64,000 nt of DNA. Source: JAHDCJ01 sp039028895. GTDB taxonomy: Bacteria; Bacteroidota; Bacteroidia; Chitinophagales; Saprospiraceae. The DNA lies in the NCBI GenBank assembly GCA_039028895.1, contig JBCCHF010000002.1, positions 186,001 through 250,000 of the forward strand, in the 5' to 3' direction. The notes below the pieces were generated by a model. That model saw nothing but the letters and a program-made list of their open reading frames with translations, searched no databases and was not told where the DNA came from. A program made the translations under genes and the position numbers. Below are positions 25,670 through 33,537 of the stretch, in pieces (position 1 is the stretch's first letter; every line of letters begins with the position of its first letter).

Positions 25670-26167
25670 TTATTGATTTAAAAAGGTTTCGACAATATCG
25701 TTTAATTCATCAAGCTCAAAAGATTGCTCCATGAACTGACGTTTTTCTTTATTATAAAATAAGGTAGCTGGAATTGCTCCAGTCCATTTCGGACTAACCT
25801 TGTCTATCCATGAGTTGAAATCAGTATCATCAAGTACTACCACAGTTGACTTTAGGTTTCTTTCCTGGATAAATGGCTTGAGCTTTTTTTCAAGTAGATT
25901 TTCGGCATCGAGACTAACGAGGATAACCTCTACACCTTTTTCCTTGTACTTTTCATTAATCTCCTCGAAATAAGGTAATTCCTTTACACATGGCTTACAC
26001 CAGGTTGCCCAGAAATTGATAATATAGAGATTAGCCTTATCCTGTTGAATAAGTGGTTCGAAATCATCAAATTTGCTATAAACTGCTATTTCTTTTACCT
26101 CTTGGCCTGATAAAGTACAACCAGAAATAACAAAGATTATCGGGAATAAGAAGAGAAAAAGTCGCAT
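25670..26167 (-). CDS. TlpA-like thiol-disulfide oxidoreductase lipoprotein
   Basis: 165 residues: lipobox VISGC, then a thioredoxin fold with NFWATWCKPCVKELPYF holding the WCKPC active site, and GAIPATLFY as the cis-proline loop. TlpA-like proteins reduce disulfides in the periplasm, for example in cytochrome maturation. First gene of a two-gene operon with the redoxin lipoprotein; 2 nt separate them. Confidence 0.92.
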   Translation of the reverse strand: MRLFLFLFPIIFVISGCTLSGQEVKEIAVYSKFDDFEPLIQQDKANLYIINFWATWCKPCVKELPYFEEINEKYKEKGVEVILVSLDAENLLEKKLKPFIQERNLKSTVVVLDDTDFNSWIDKVSPKWTGAIPATLFYNKEKRQFMEQSFELDELNDIVETFLNQ

Positions 26168-26243
26168 TAATTATTAGATATTTGAGTTTAACATCAATGA
26201 GTTAAACGTAAAAACAAAAATAAAGTTAAAGTTAAATTACGTG

Positions 26244-26618
26244 ATGAGGTATTTCATTGACAACTTTCTTGATTTTTGTGAAAATTATGGTGGCTTAATC
26301 CTGTTTTGGTTGCCTCTCGTGGTGATTTACCCTCATACCTTCATTTCTGAAATTCCTGTAGATTTTCATTTCTTTATTTTTCCCGCAGCGATTTTGATGG
26401 TTCTTTCATGGAAACTGGATTCAAGAGTTTACCCTTATCTTGCAGGTACAATTTTGTATACAATTGTTTATTTCTTCTACATAGCTAAAACTCCGGATAG
26501 TTTTACAAAGCCTGAGAAATGGACACTGATGTTATTGATCGGAATAATATTACTGTTTTGTGGGTTTCTGGGAGCCGTAAAAAAAGCAAGGAATGCCTCA
26601 ATTAGTGCCCATGATTAG
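26244..26618 (+). CDS. Small four-helix membrane protein, unknown function
   Basis: 124 residues from the ATG at 26244; a GTG directly before it is an alternative start. Hydrophobic segments lie near 18-32, 43-57, 65-83 and 95-113, with short charged loops. No conserved motif is recognised. Divergent from the TlpA-like gene. Its stop codon overlaps the stop of the convergent SPOR gene (TTAG at 26615-26618). Confidence 0.7.
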   Translation: MRYFIDNFLDFCENYGGLILFWLPLVVIYPHTFISEIPVDFHFFIFPAAILMVLSWKLDSRVYPYLAGTILYTIVYFFYIAKTPDSFTKPEKWTLMLLIGIILLFCGFLGAVKKARNASISAHD

Positions 26619-27232
26619 TTGTCTCGTCTTTTCACAATATAAGCACTGACCTTGTGTTTGGCGTTCAATTCGGCCACAAGGTCACTGGCTTTTTCGCGAC
26701 TATCCAACCGCTTTACAATAACCGACTTTAGTTTACTATTTCTAAATTGAATAGCTTCAGCTGGATAACCTAAGCCTGATAACTGCTTCACCAAATTATC
26801 TGCATTAGAATGCTCCTGGAATGAACCGGCAATTACAAAAAATTCATCTCCAATTGGTTTTACGTTAAGTCTGTCAGGAGCATCTTCAGTGGACTCTTCT
26901 TTCTTTTTCTCCATTTTCAGGCCATCATCTCCTATTTCAGACAACTTTGAGGCCATTTCAGGATCAAGATTTTCAATATCGTCAGGATTGTAGCCATCTG
27001 CTTCGAAACTTGTGGTATCGCCATAATTTATCTCTTCTTCCCATGATTCCGAATCATCCACTAACCCAGTAGTGTCATCAGATCCCTTATCACCCATCTT
27101 TACTGTGCTTTCCAACATCGCTTCATTTTTTTCGGGAGTCGGTTTCTTCATAGCCTTCATTAATGCCATTACAAGTAGAGTAGCGAAAATAAAAATCACA
27201 ACGACCACTAATACATCTAGAAGCTTATTCAT
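26615..27232 (-). CDS. SPOR-domain membrane protein
   Basis: 205 residues from the ATG at 27232 (MNKLLDVLVVVV); the open frame extends upstream to 27283 but the added 17 residues are unlikely. One membrane helix (3-25), an acidic linker to about 130, then a C-terminal SPOR domain (DEFFVIAGSFQEHSNADNLVKQLSGLGYPAEAI ...). SPOR domains bind denuded glycan strands of septal peptidoglycan, so a role at division sites is likely. It converges with the small membrane protein gene. Confidence 0.85.
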   Translation of the reverse strand: MNKLLDVLVVVVIFIFATLLVMALMKAMKKPTPEKNEAMLESTVKMGDKGSDDTTGLVDDSESWEEEINYGDTTSFEADGYNPDDIENLDPEMASKLSEIGDDGLKMEKKKEESTEDAPDRLNVKPIGDEFFVIAGSFQEHSNADNLVKQLSGLGYPAEAIQFRNSKLKSVIVKRLDSREKASDLVAELNAKHKVSAYIVKRRDN

Positions 27233-27608
27233 AACCAGGCCTTTAGTGAAAAAAAAGATTTGGTATGCTTTATATACAAGCAATTTCAGAAATAAGTTGA
27301 AAAGAAGAAAAAAAAACTTATCAAACTGTTACTTTTTAACAGTGTCACGTCTAAATAAACGAAAGGAAAACAAAAAGCATACATACAAATGCACTTTTCT
27401 GAACTAGTATTGAAAAACGTTCATACTTATATATAAACCGGAAATGGTAAAAGCAATCTGATCCGGTTGTCTAAATGACTTCGTTTTAAAATTGATTTTT
27501 GGGGTGAAAAGTCGGGAACTTTCTAATGGAAAGTTTCCCGGCTTTCTTTTTTTACACCTATGAGGTATTGCTGGAAGCAGCTTGTTATCTTTAAAGTAAA
27601 ACCACTTC
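27233..27608. other. 376-nt intergenic region with hairpins, possible small RNA
   Basis: AT-rich gap between the divergent SPOR and DJ-1-like genes. It holds ATAAGTT/AACTTAT and ACTGTTA/TAACAGT inverted repeats, an ACCGGA (about 27438)/TCCGGT hairpin, and the terminator at 27511-27551. That terminator has no gene before it on the plus strand. A small plus-strand RNA ending there is possible. I see no coding region and no clear promoter. Confidence 0.3.
27511..27551 (+). terminator. Orphan rho-independent terminator
   Basis: GTCGGGAACTTTC (27511-27523) pairs with GAAAGTTTCCCGGC (27529-27542, one extra base), followed by TTTCTTTTTTT. It stands 58 nt before the DJ-1-like gene. Confidence 0.7.
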
Positions 27609-28358
27609 ATGAAATCTAAACAACTTCTTCTTTTCCTGTTTGCTATAACCCTGATGTCCTGCCTTGGGAGAACTGAAGATAAAGCAACACCTAAAACCTA
27701 TACACTTCCGCAAGTGCGGTTACCGGAAAAAACCCTCAATGTTGGTTTTTTAATTATGGATGGTGTTTACAATACCGAGCTTACTGCTCCTATGGACATT
27801 TTTCAGCATACAATTTTCCATGCTGATCCTGGAATGGCAGTGTTTACAGTGGCTAATTCAGATAAACCTGTTAAAACATTTGAAGGTCTTCGTATTCTGC
27901 CAGATTATAATTATTTGGAAGACACATTACCCCATATCGATGTACTGGTTGTACCAAGTGCAGAGCACCATCTTGATACTGACCTCGAAGATGAGGCTAT
28001 GATACAATTTGTCCACGACATCGGCAGTAAAGCGCAATACGTGGTCTCACTTTGTGATGGTTCCTTTGTTTTAGCCAAGGCAGACTTGTTAAACGAAAGA
28101 GTTTCAACCACCTTTCCCGGAGACATCGCACCATATAAGGCTATGTTTCCTCATTTGGATGTAAGAGAAAATGTCCTATTTGTACACGACGGACCATTTA
28201 TTACCTCTGCCGGAGGCGCAAGATCATTTGATGCAGCCATGTACCTGGCCGAGCTTCTGTACGGCAAAAAGGCAGCAGATGGAATCGCCAGGGGAATGGT
28301 CATCGACTGGGACGTAAATCAAGTGCCGGCAGTGATAATACCAGAAAAAGGAGAATAA
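27609..28358 (+). CDS. DJ-1/PfpI family lipoprotein
   Basis: 249 residues: lipoprotein signal (ITLMSCLG), then a DJ-1/PfpI class I glutamine-amidotransferase-like fold (LNVGFLIMDGVYNTELTAPMDIFQH, IDVLVVPSAEHH). The nucleophile cysteine sits in the elbow VSLCDGSFVLA, and ITSAGGARSFDAAMYLAELL follows, as in the AraC-linked and isonitrile-hydratase-like members. Export as a lipoprotein is unusual for this mostly cytosolic family. Substrate unknown. Monocistronic. Confidence 0.88.
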   Translation: MKSKQLLLFLFAITLMSCLGRTEDKATPKTYTLPQVRLPEKTLNVGFLIMDGVYNTELTAPMDIFQHTIFHADPGMAVFTVANSDKPVKTFEGLRILPDYNYLEDTLPHIDVLVVPSAEHHLDTDLEDEAMIQFVHDIGSKAQYVVSLCDGSFVLAKADLLNERVSTTFPGDIAPYKAMFPHLDVRENVLFVHDGPFITSAGGARSFDAAMYLAELLYGKKAADGIARGMVIDWDVNQVPAVIIPEKGE

Positions 28359-28419
28359 GGGCTAACAGGTTGCAAAAAGGGAGGAGTGGGAAGGAGGATT
28401 GAAATCCAAAGCGGGCGAA

Positions 28420-28728
28420 CTAAGCAGCAAAAACCGATTCAGTATTAAGTGACTCACTGAGTAAACCATAAAATTGCTCAATAGCTTTTTCTTTATTTGC
28501 ATCCAAAGAAGTAGCACTTTGTGATGAAATATAGAGAAAACCATTAACAGTAATTCTGTTTTTCAGTTTTCGCTTCAAAATGGATTTTTCTTTAACGCTT
28601 AGCAGTTTTGAGGCATCAATGTGAAAGAGCAATTCCACTTCGGAAGACCCAACAATGGCCGGCTTTCCTTTGCTCTTTTCCCTCATCGTCCGGAAGGTAA
28701 TTTCAGGGCCTAAGTTAATGTTTCTCAT
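28420..28728 (-). CDS. ArfB/RF1-domain-like protein without GGQ motif
   Basis: 102 residues from the ATG at 28728. The stretch SSEVELLFHIDASKLLSVKE, then LKRKLKNRITVNGFLYISSQ and ANKEKAIEQFYGLL, aligns with the peptidyl-tRNA hydrolase domain of ArfB/ICT1 and class I release factors (KVELRFD..., L.NRI...G.L.ITSQ...R..AIE). In the family the strand before VELRF carries GGQHVNKV; here that position reads KGKPAIVG, so the catalytic Gly-Gly-Gln is gone. The basic C-terminal tail with which ArfB probes the empty mRNA channel is also absent. It cannot be a normal hydrolase; it may bind ribosomes or tRNA non-catalytically. A sigma-54-like promoter lies 38 nt upstream. Confidence 0.7.
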   Translation of the reverse strand: MRNINLGPEITFRTMREKSKGKPAIVGSSEVELLFHIDASKLLSVKEKSILKRKLKNRITVNGFLYISSQSATSLDANKEKAIEQFYGLLSESLNTESVFAA

Positions 28729-28765
28729 ACAGGAAATTTTTAAAGTAATCAGTAGTGTAAACAAC

Positions 28766-28781
28766 AGCTAAAAGTGTGCCA
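28766..28781 (-). promoter_or_regulatory. Candidate sigma-54 promoter of the GGQ-less gene
   Basis: On the minus strand TGGCACACTTTTAGCT fits TGGCAC-N5-TTGCW with a single mismatch (TA for TT). GG and GC have the correct 10-bp gap. The predicted start site leaves a leader of about 30 nt before the ATG at 28728. Confidence 0.5.
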
Positions 28782-28897
28782 AGGAAGCAAAGTGTCGCTG
28801 TTATGTAAATTTTTTAACGAATTCCCTTAAAAAAAGTTTCTGGAAGGAGAATTTAATCCAGTTTCGGCCCTAAAATCAATCTACGGTAGTCTGGCGT

Positions 28898-29335
28898 TCA
28901 GGATTTCTTTACGTCGATCGCCTTTTTATTAACCAGGGTTGATGTGGCTTCCAATTTGCCACTATCCGGAGAAAAATAACTGTAAGAAATATGGTATTCA
29001 TCAACCTTGGTTACCACTACAGTTCCTCCCTGAACACATTTATTAACCCCTTCCAGTATATTTTCACGGAATACAGCTTTGTACTGGTTAGCTGAAATCA
29101 ACTCCCACTCCCCTCCACATTCAAGTGAAGGGTACATGATCATATACTGATTTTCTTTGACCAGGAAATCAATGGACCATGTGGAAGGGAAATTTAATTG
29201 AAGGCCAACACCCTCCCATTCTCCTTCAAGCCATTTGGGGTGTTTCTCTGTTGAGTCAAGTATGGAAAATGAAGTTGCTACAAGGCAAAAAACACTCAGT
29301 AGCATTACTGCTTTTATCTGATTAAATATTGTCAT
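28898..29335 (-). CDS. Small secreted protein of unknown function
   Basis: 145 residues: signal peptide (about 1-22), then a predicted all-beta, lipocalin-like region (KWLEGEWEGVGLQLNF, YPSLECGGEWELIS, NKCVQGGTVVVTKV). Two cysteines could form a disulfide. No named family recognised. Last gene of the five-gene minus-strand operon that starts with the TPR protein at 33348; 9 nt separate it from the preceding gene. Confidence 0.7.
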   Translation of the reverse strand: MTIFNQIKAVMLLSVFCLVATSFSILDSTEKHPKWLEGEWEGVGLQLNFPSTWSIDFLVKENQYMIMYPSLECGGEWELISANQYKAVFRENILEGVNKCVQGGTVVVTKVDEYHISYSYFSPDSGKLEATSTLVNKKAIDVKKS

Positions 29336-29344
29336 GATAAAATA

Positions 29345-29851
29345 TTATTTACTGGAAATGAAGTGGTTAGAGTTATTCGAATATCTGCATTCGTCTGCTG
29401 ATCGATCAAAATTGACCGTAGCTTTTAATTCACAAAAAGGATCATATGCCCAGTGCTCCTTTAAGATGAAAGTCATGGTAATTTTTTCTTTTGGCTGTAA
29501 AACGGGTAACCTAAGTGTGTCTGCTATAAACTTATCTTCAGTGACCTCTTTAATATTACTGGTCAGGAAAAGTCGAAAACTTCGTTGTAAGGATAATTTT
29601 TTCAATTCTTTTGCTGTCGGGTCAAAATCGAAAAGTACTGCTGGCATCGGATCGCTTTCTCCCCTGCCCTTGTTCTGGAAAGTGACCCTGACCTCCGTAG
29701 ATGCCAATTCAGCGTTCCAATCCGGATCTTCAATATTTAGGACAACAAGGTCCGCACATCTCTGCTGTTCTTTAAATTCTTTTGAATCTGCTTGCGGGCC
29801 AAAATAAAAGAGTATAAATACTAGTCCCACGCCATACATCCGCATTTTCAT
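29345..29851 (-). CDS. Secreted CARDB-like protein
   Basis: 168 residues: signal peptide (about 1-22), then ADLVVLNIEDPDWNAELAST, VRVTFQNKGRGESD and a final FDRSADECRYSNNSNHF. This arrangement (adhesion-like beta-sandwich, NKG turn, closing Cys/Asn segment) resembles CARDB domains, but the match is by eye. Two cysteines (one near the start, one near the end) may pair. Fourth gene of the TPR/WG operon, 12 nt after the WG lipoprotein gene. Confidence 0.6.
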   Translation of the reverse strand: MKMRMYGVGLVFILFYFGPQADSKEFKEQQRCADLVVLNIEDPDWNAELASTEVRVTFQNKGRGESDPMPAVLFDFDPTAKELKKLSLQRSFRLFLTSNIKEVTEDKFIADTLRLPVLQPKEKITMTFILKEHWAYDPFCELKATVNFDRSADECRYSNNSNHFISSK

Positions 29852-29863
29852 ATTTGAAATTGA

Positions 29864-30931
29864 TTATTTTTTTGTCCGGTATACAAATTCTCCTTTTTTA
29901 TTAATGTAATTATTCCAATTTCCGTTGATTGAAATTGCTGCCAGGCCATTAATAAAACGACTGCCTTCCTCGAAATCACGATATCCGATTACTGTTTGCC
30001 CTTTCTTGTCGATAAAACCCCACTTGCCATCTTTATTAACTGAAGCAAGGCCTTCACTAAATCCGTAAGCCCAGTCAAATTGAGGTGTAATAACCCATTC
30101 TCCTGTTGAATTCATATAGCCGTACCTTGAAGTAGAAGGGTCTAAAATACAGATGAGCCCTCCATTTATTTCCGGGGCATTGGCAGGGATATTACCAATT
30201 TCACCATCTTCGATAATAATGCCTCCATTTTTTCCAATAATTGCCCACCAACGATCGAATTCACCATAAGCAATTAATACTGGTGCAACGCCATTTGCAA
30301 AGTTGCTTGCGTCTTTAAATTGATACGGAATTTCAATTTCTCCCTTTTTATCAATAAAACCATATTGCCCATCCTTTTTGGCAAAGGCAAGGCCTTCAGA
30401 AAATTCACCCATATCTTCAAAGGCAAAAGGAATTTTTAAAATACCATAGCGATCTATTGCTCCCCAATTGCCATTTTCATCCATGACGGGAGCTAATCCT
30501 TCAGAAAGTCTTTTCACCTTTTCAAAGCCTGCAGGTACTTCAAAGCTGCCATCTTTATCAATGAACCCCATTGGGCCCTCCCAGTTATGCAAGCCTTCCA
30601 CCACGCGTGCTGGCGCTAAGCCATCTTTGAATTCACCTGTCCCCATGCCAAAAGAGGGTTCGACTACAATCTTTCCATAAAGATCAATATACCCCCAGCG
30701 ATCATTCATTTTTACAGCGGCCATACCTTCAGAAAATTCACGGGCATCATCAAATTGAGGCTCAATAACAACTTGCCCCTCATAATCGATAAATCCGACC
30801 TTGCCATTCAATTCTATAATGTAACGGGCATTTTCGTATTGGTTTTTGGTAAAAATACCTGAGGTCTCACCACACCCTGCAAGCGCTAATGCAAAGACAA
30901 AATAAGCATATGATAAAAGTCGGTTCCTCAT
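29864..30931 (-). CDS. WG-repeat lipoprotein
   Basis: 355 residues from the ATG at 30931, which yields a clean lipoprotein signal (lipobox LAGC). A start at 30967 overlapping the previous stop is possible but less likely. The mature part is built of WG repeats, with about seven copies of the GFIDKxGxxxIP..F...FSEGLA pattern (KVGFIDYEGQ, RWGYIDLYGK, NWGAIDRYG, KWGFIDKKGQ). WG repeats form extended beta structures of unknown function. Third gene of the five-gene operon; related repeat proteins are encoded at 36572 and 40210. Confidence 0.9.
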   Translation of the reverse strand: MRNRLLSYAYFVFALALAGCGETSGIFTKNQYENARYIIELNGKVGFIDYEGQVVIEPQFDDAREFSEGMAAVKMNDRWGYIDLYGKIVVEPSFGMGTGEFKDGLAPARVVEGLHNWEGPMGFIDKDGSFEVPAGFEKVKRLSEGLAPVMDENGNWGAIDRYGILKIPFAFEDMGEFSEGLAFAKKDGQYGFIDKKGEIEIPYQFKDASNFANGVAPVLIAYGEFDRWWAIIGKNGGIIIEDGEIGNIPANAPEINGGLICILDPSTSRYGYMNSTGEWVITPQFDWAYGFSEGLASVNKDGKWGFIDKKGQTVIGYRDFEEGSRFINGLAAISINGNWNNYINKKGEFVYRTKK

Positions 30932-30957
30932 GTTTTCTAATTCTGAGTTTTCATTGG

Positions 30958-31785
30958 TTACTGGCAATCCAGTTCTGCGTATTCTTGGTAATAGGTCAGC
31001 CTATACAAAAAGTCTCCACCAACGTAAAGTTGGATTTCAGCAGTGGTACTTGGAATTGTTTGATCAAGGGTTATTTCTCCTTCAAATATATCTCCTTTTT
31101 CCAAGAGAAAGTTTGTTAGATTATTTGTGATAGTTTTAATCTTACCTTTATGCTCATCAAACAATGTAAGCGAATAATCGAGACCCTGAATTTCCATTTC
31201 GTTATCATTCACCACTTTAAGGGAGCCTGAGGAATTTTCAGGAGACCAATTCCAGGATTCAACTTTCAAATTTTTTGCCAAAGCTTTTTTTGAGACGACT
31301 AGTTGTGCATCAAATATTTTTTTGGCTTTAGCCAGAAGCTTTGCCAACTCGATGTCAGTCAGATCATTTGACGCCTGCAAGCACCCAATTCGCAGGGCAA
31401 AAGTTTCCCACTTATTGACAGTATTTCCCTTCAGACCTTTTGAATCATAGATTTCCAGTTTCCCAGACGAGCTGTTTTTCCTTAAGAACAGTATTGTCCC
31501 TACCTCATTTGTTGATGGATCTATTAGTTCAACCCTGGCTCCGTCCCTATTCTGAACAACAACAGGCAGAAAATCAACAACTTTACTTGAAGGCACATCA
31601 AGTCTATCTATTTCTGGATAAAAAGCTAAAAGTGGAGAATCTGTTAAATCTTCTGCTTCATCCTCTTGTTGGATCGTCTTCAAAAAGTCTTGCGTGAATG
31701 CCAATATCTCTTCCTCTGGAATCTTGTTTGAGCATGAGCAGATTATGAACAAAAGGCATAGCACAATACAATATCTGAAAGTCAT
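30958..31785 (-). CDS. Lipoprotein of unknown function
   Basis: 275 residues with a lipoprotein signal (LFIICSCSNK). The mature part is acidic near the N-terminus, predicted mixed alpha/beta, with Leu/Lys-rich helices in the middle (IELAKLLAKAKKIF) and a beta-rich C-terminal third. No recognised domain. Second gene of the operon: 60 nt after the TPR gene and 26 nt before the WG lipoprotein start. Confidence 0.7.
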   Translation of the reverse strand: MTFRYCIVLCLLFIICSCSNKIPEEEILAFTQDFLKTIQQEDEAEDLTDSPLLAFYPEIDRLDVPSSKVVDFLPVVVQNRDGARVELIDPSTNEVGTILFLRKNSSSGKLEIYDSKGLKGNTVNKWETFALRIGCLQASNDLTDIELAKLLAKAKKIFDAQLVVSKKALAKNLKVESWNWSPENSSGSLKVVNDNEMEIQGLDYSLTLFDEHKGKIKTITNNLTNFLLEKGDIFEGEITLDQTIPSTTAEIQLYVGGDFLYRLTYYQEYAELDCQ

Positions 31786-31845
31786 TTCCCGTAATTTAAG
31801 TGAGGTCCCAACTCAAATTTAAGGAAATACAACGATTGATAAGTA

Positions 31846-33348
31846 CTACATTTTCTTGGTTTCAGCAGTAAAGGCTTCATAATCTCTGAAGGTACTGACA
31901 GCCAATTCAGTATAAAAAGCATAGTCATCATCACGGCCCATTTCCTTATAAGTTTCTGCTATCTGGAAATACAATGCTGACTTTCTTTTCAGGGATAATG
32001 CACGATTATGATTCACATACTTAAGCCCTTCTTCATAAAGGGAAAGTGCCTTTTTATACTTTTTTTGCCCCAAATAACTGTTGCCTAATAATCGGTATGT
32101 CAATGCCAAAGTAACCGCTGTTTTCTCATTGGGATCCGGAATGTATTTTAACTCCAATTCCAAAGTTTCTGTAAGTGCCTTGGTAGCAGCTTCAAATTCG
32201 CCAAGATCATTTAATACAGAACCAAGATTGTTTTGAGCGGCGATGATCCCGGCAGGTTCATCAGCCAGGTGAAACAGATCCAACGCCTCATAATAATAGT
32301 TCCTGGTCATTTCAGCTTCATCATCAGCAAAGGTCTGCGCGATATAATAATATGCCCACGCCTCCTCTTCCGGATTTTCAAGTATGCTGGCTGTTTTGGC
32401 GCAAGCCTCAAAAATATGCCTGGCTTTCATCATATCTCCTTTATCCATTGCCCAATTGCCATCCTCTTTCCAGTCATTTAACCAATCCGCCAGAAGACTA
32501 TTATCTGTATCGCGGATATAACTGTAGAACAGTTCGTCATTTTCATATGCTCCTGCCAACAGCTCTAAAAGATCATAGCTCACCGTCGGGCTGCTACTTA
32601 CTAACCAGGTGGCAAAAGTCTCCGAAACTTTCCAGGTATTGCCGCGGTATTTGGTCGGCCTTTCCTTCACATAGCGCAAGAAGCTCAAGACATCTTTTGT
32701 TGAACTAAATTCCATAGCAGTAAATAGATCCATCCCCTTGTAACGGCCACTTTCAATCATTGGCGACTCCATTGAATTACGCATTTCACCCGCCGTAAAG
32801 TGGATATCCTTAACCATATCTTTCAGGATATAATCGTCGTATTCTGTACTGCCATATTCCAGTATCTCCCAAGTATCATAGAAGGGTTCTCCATAGACAT
32901 CAGTAAATTGGACTGCATTCTGGCACATGGCAAAGAATATATTGCCTGTTTTGTGTTCCGGAAATTTTATCTCTACCTCAGCAAGTGCTTTACCTGCAAT
33001 GACATAGTCGTCATAATACTCCTTACCTGCTGTGTTCAGACTGAAATACCCCCATATATAATCTTCCTCTATCGGTATGACTTTAAATGTACCTAACGGA
33101 TCTGCTTCCCTGCTGAATACATGGTATGGTTCAATAAGTGGTAGAATATTATCCTTCGGAAGCAAAACATCAGGATGTGGTAATCGAATTATGCCTAACA
33201 AGGTATCTTGAATGGTGGATGGTTCACTGGCAGGTTCAACGTGTAAATAGAACGTATAGGATTCAGAATTTGATACTGGTTGAGCATTCCCAAAAAAAGA
33301 GAAGAATGGTAACCAGAATAGGCAAAGGCTCAAGATGGTTTTTTTCAT
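31846..33348 (-). CDS. Secreted TPR protein, first gene of a five-gene operon
   Basis: 500 residues: signal peptide (about 1-22), a beta-rich N-terminal region of unknown type, and a C-terminal TPR array (about 310-490: AWAYYYIAQTFADDEAE, IIAAQNNLGSVLNDLGEFEAA, TYRLLGNSYLGQKKYKKALSLYEEG). TPRs mediate protein contacts, here in the periplasm or outer membrane. The gene leads the set TPR - lipoprotein - WG lipoprotein - CARDB-like - small secreted protein. Upstream lie a Bacteroidota promoter and a GGGCA-NN-TGCC operator, both shared in arrangement with the second WG/TPR operon. Confidence 0.85.
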   Translation of the reverse strand: MKKTILSLCLFWLPFFSFFGNAQPVSNSESYTFYLHVEPASEPSTIQDTLLGIIRLPHPDVLLPKDNILPLIEPYHVFSREADPLGTFKVIPIEEDYIWGYFSLNTAGKEYYDDYVIAGKALAEVEIKFPEHKTGNIFFAMCQNAVQFTDVYGEPFYDTWEILEYGSTEYDDYILKDMVKDIHFTAGEMRNSMESPMIESGRYKGMDLFTAMEFSSTKDVLSFLRYVKERPTKYRGNTWKVSETFATWLVSSSPTVSYDLLELLAGAYENDELFYSYIRDTDNSLLADWLNDWKEDGNWAMDKGDMMKARHIFEACAKTASILENPEEEAWAYYYIAQTFADDEAEMTRNYYYEALDLFHLADEPAGIIAAQNNLGSVLNDLGEFEAATKALTETLELELKYIPDPNEKTAVTLALTYRLLGNSYLGQKKYKKALSLYEEGLKYVNHNRALSLKRKSALYFQIAETYKEMGRDDDYAFYTELAVSTFRDYEAFTAETKKM

Positions 33349-33450
33349 GTCAGCGTTATTTATTTAAATAAGCGTAGCCTTTGTTACATAGATGTGTTTT
33401 TAGGTTTTTGAGTAAAGTTTTAACGACAAACTTTATTTGCTATTGTAACA

Positions 33451-33481
33451 CAAATTTGCAGGTATCTGGTAAGCGGTCAAA
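33451..33481 (-). promoter_or_regulatory. Promoter of the TPR/WG operon 1
   Basis: On the minus strand TTTG (33481-33478), a 19-nt gap, then CAAATTTG (33458-33451); the -7 box differs from TAnnTTTG only at the first base. The operator palindrome abuts the -33 box. Confidence 0.6.
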
Positions 33482-33497
33482 TAGGGCAAATGCCTTA
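33482..33497. promoter_or_regulatory. Operator-like 7-2-7 palindrome, copy 1
   Basis: TAGGGCA-AA-TGCCTTA. Its centre (33489.5) lies 31.5 bp from the first base of the -7 box, exactly as at the operon starting at 41184 and at the response-regulator gene. Shares a 16-base word (AATAGGGCAAATGCCT) with the copy at 41339. Confidence 0.6.
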
Positions 33498-33537
33498 AAA
33501 GAAAAGCAGATATTGACAAAAATATGGGAATCCTGAC

